35,008 bases of DNA from the NCBI GenBank assembly GCA_000432435.1, contig HF993134.1, forward strand, positions 72,408 to 107,415, read 5' to 3'. Position numbers and translations under genes: made by a program. The stretch's first letter is position 1. Every line of letters begins with the position of its first letter. Of this stretch, positions 34,263 to 35,008 are shown in pieces. Below the pieces are notes generated by a model that was not told the origin of the DNA, searched no databases, and saw only the letters and a list, made by a program, of their open reading frames with translations. Source of the stretch: Eubacterium sp. CAG:180. Lineage in GTDB: Bacteria; Bacillota; Clostridia; Oscillospirales; Acutalibacteraceae.

Positions 34263-35008
34263 CACAAATCCTCGGAAGATTTGATAACCTTCAAAGCGCC
34301 ACGCTTCAACACATTGCTGAAAGTGACCGTAGAGGTGTGTCCCGATACAATCGTAACTCTCTGCACACTCTGCGGTTCGTACTTTTCTTCGGCAAGTTCC
34401 GTTACCGTGTAAACACCCGGCATAAGTTCAATATCCACCGTTCCGTCCTTTTTTGTGGTTATGGTTTGATTGACGCCGTTGCCTGCGATATTGAATTTAA
34501 CGCCGTCTACCTTGTTATCCTCAGAGTGCTTCACAATATGACCGATGCCTGTGGTTTCGGTCTTGACTTTCAGATAGAAAACAACGGGATCTTCCACACC
34601 TGACATCATTGTCTGCTTGCCGGGGTAGCCCCAAATGAGGATATTGCCGTCGATATTCGGAATGTCTTTCTGTGCCGTAATGCTCACGGCAGTTTCAATC
34701 ATCTTCTTGGAAGTGAAAGTATACTGATTGCCGCTTCTCGATACGGTAATGCCGCTTGCGCTGAATTTAATATCCGCCAGCGTGTTGTTGGTGTCGGTCA
34801 GCGTAAGACTGTAATTGTCTGCTGCCTGATTGTATTTCAGGGTGTAGACTTCTACCGAGCCGCTTCTGTGAGAAGCAAAGCTCGGTACGGTTGCATGGTT
34901 TTGCATCTGCGAGAGAAGCCAATCGTAGCATTTCTCGGCGGGTCTGCCCTGAATACCCTTGTAGTAGGTATCGGCAGGAATGCCGTGGCTGTTTGCCGCA
35001 AGACTTGT
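34262..35008 (-). pseudogene. Cna-B/SpaA-type surface adhesin, 3'-truncated and running off the window
   Basis: The frame is open to the window edge (34 more codons before the ATG at 34906), so the N-terminus is outside. The visible part has a region of about 150 residues resembling adhesin N-domains (GIPADTYYKGIQGRPAEKCYDWLLSQ, GNILIWGYPGKQ). One full SpaA/Cna-B repeat follows (HIVKHSEDNKVDGVKFNIAG, TVDIELMPGVYTVTELAEEKYEP, TVTFSNVLKRG). A second repeat begins GALKVIKSSED and then stops at once. No LPXTG signal or membrane anchor is left. Such proteins are cell-wall-linked and common on conjugative elements. Loss of the anchor at a repeat border suggests rearrangement. Confidence 0.75.

Noticed and set aside
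1..35008. CRISPR array
   Set aside because: No regularly spaced direct repeats of 23-40 bases and no cas genes were seen.

Overview
The window looks like chromosome of a low-to-mid GC Gram-positive Clostridia, probably Oscillospiraceae/Ruminococcaceae-like. The reasons are the unbroken rpoB-rpoC-rpsL-rpsG-fusA-tuf cluster, a Bacillus-type LexA box, a CsoR copper operon, GGAGG ribosome binding sites and consensus sigma-A promoters. Species cannot be named from sequence alone.

Left part (1-14.1 kb). The 3' end of an ABC-F ATPase faces a LexA-box-controlled DinB-type polymerase. Next comes the minus-strand information-processing operon, read from a consensus promoter near 14.1 kb: RpoB, RpoC, S12, S7, EF-G and EF-Tu. 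It has structured gaps at rpoC-rpsL and fusA-tuf, and tuf appears to have its own extra promoter. No L7Ae-like gene lies between rpoC and rpsL.

Middle part (14.1-24.3 kb). Divergent from rpoB are a DUF815-type AAA ATPase and a large GH2 beta-galactosidase. A compact copper operon follows: CsoR repressor with two operators on its promoter, a membrane-anchored HMA protein, and a CopA P-type ATPase. The CopA C-terminus is fused in frame to a CopZ-like domain that still has its own ribosome binding site and ATG. A minus-strand NAD-dependent epimerase with a C-terminal zinc ribbon and a GNAT acetyltransferase come next.

Right part (24.5-35.0 kb). This part is visibly more AT-rich and accessory in character. 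It has a two-helix membrane protein, tRNA-like hairpin debris ending in a terminator, and a promoter-driven candidate structured RNA. It continues with a small XRE regulator, a tight four-gene minus-strand operon (three unrecognised mostly helical proteins plus a SAM methyltransferase), an ECF sigma/anti-sigma pair and an IS3-family element with a frame break at an A6 run. The last gene is a Cna-B/SpaA-type adhesin cut short just after starting a new repeat. A 15-base repeat occurs near both edges of this stretch.

The best candidates for something undescribed are the four-gene methyltransferase operon (26.7-31.3 kb), the structured RNA (about 25.96-26.17 kb) and the CopA-CopZ fusion with a retained internal start. 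Everything is read by eye; no database search was possible.
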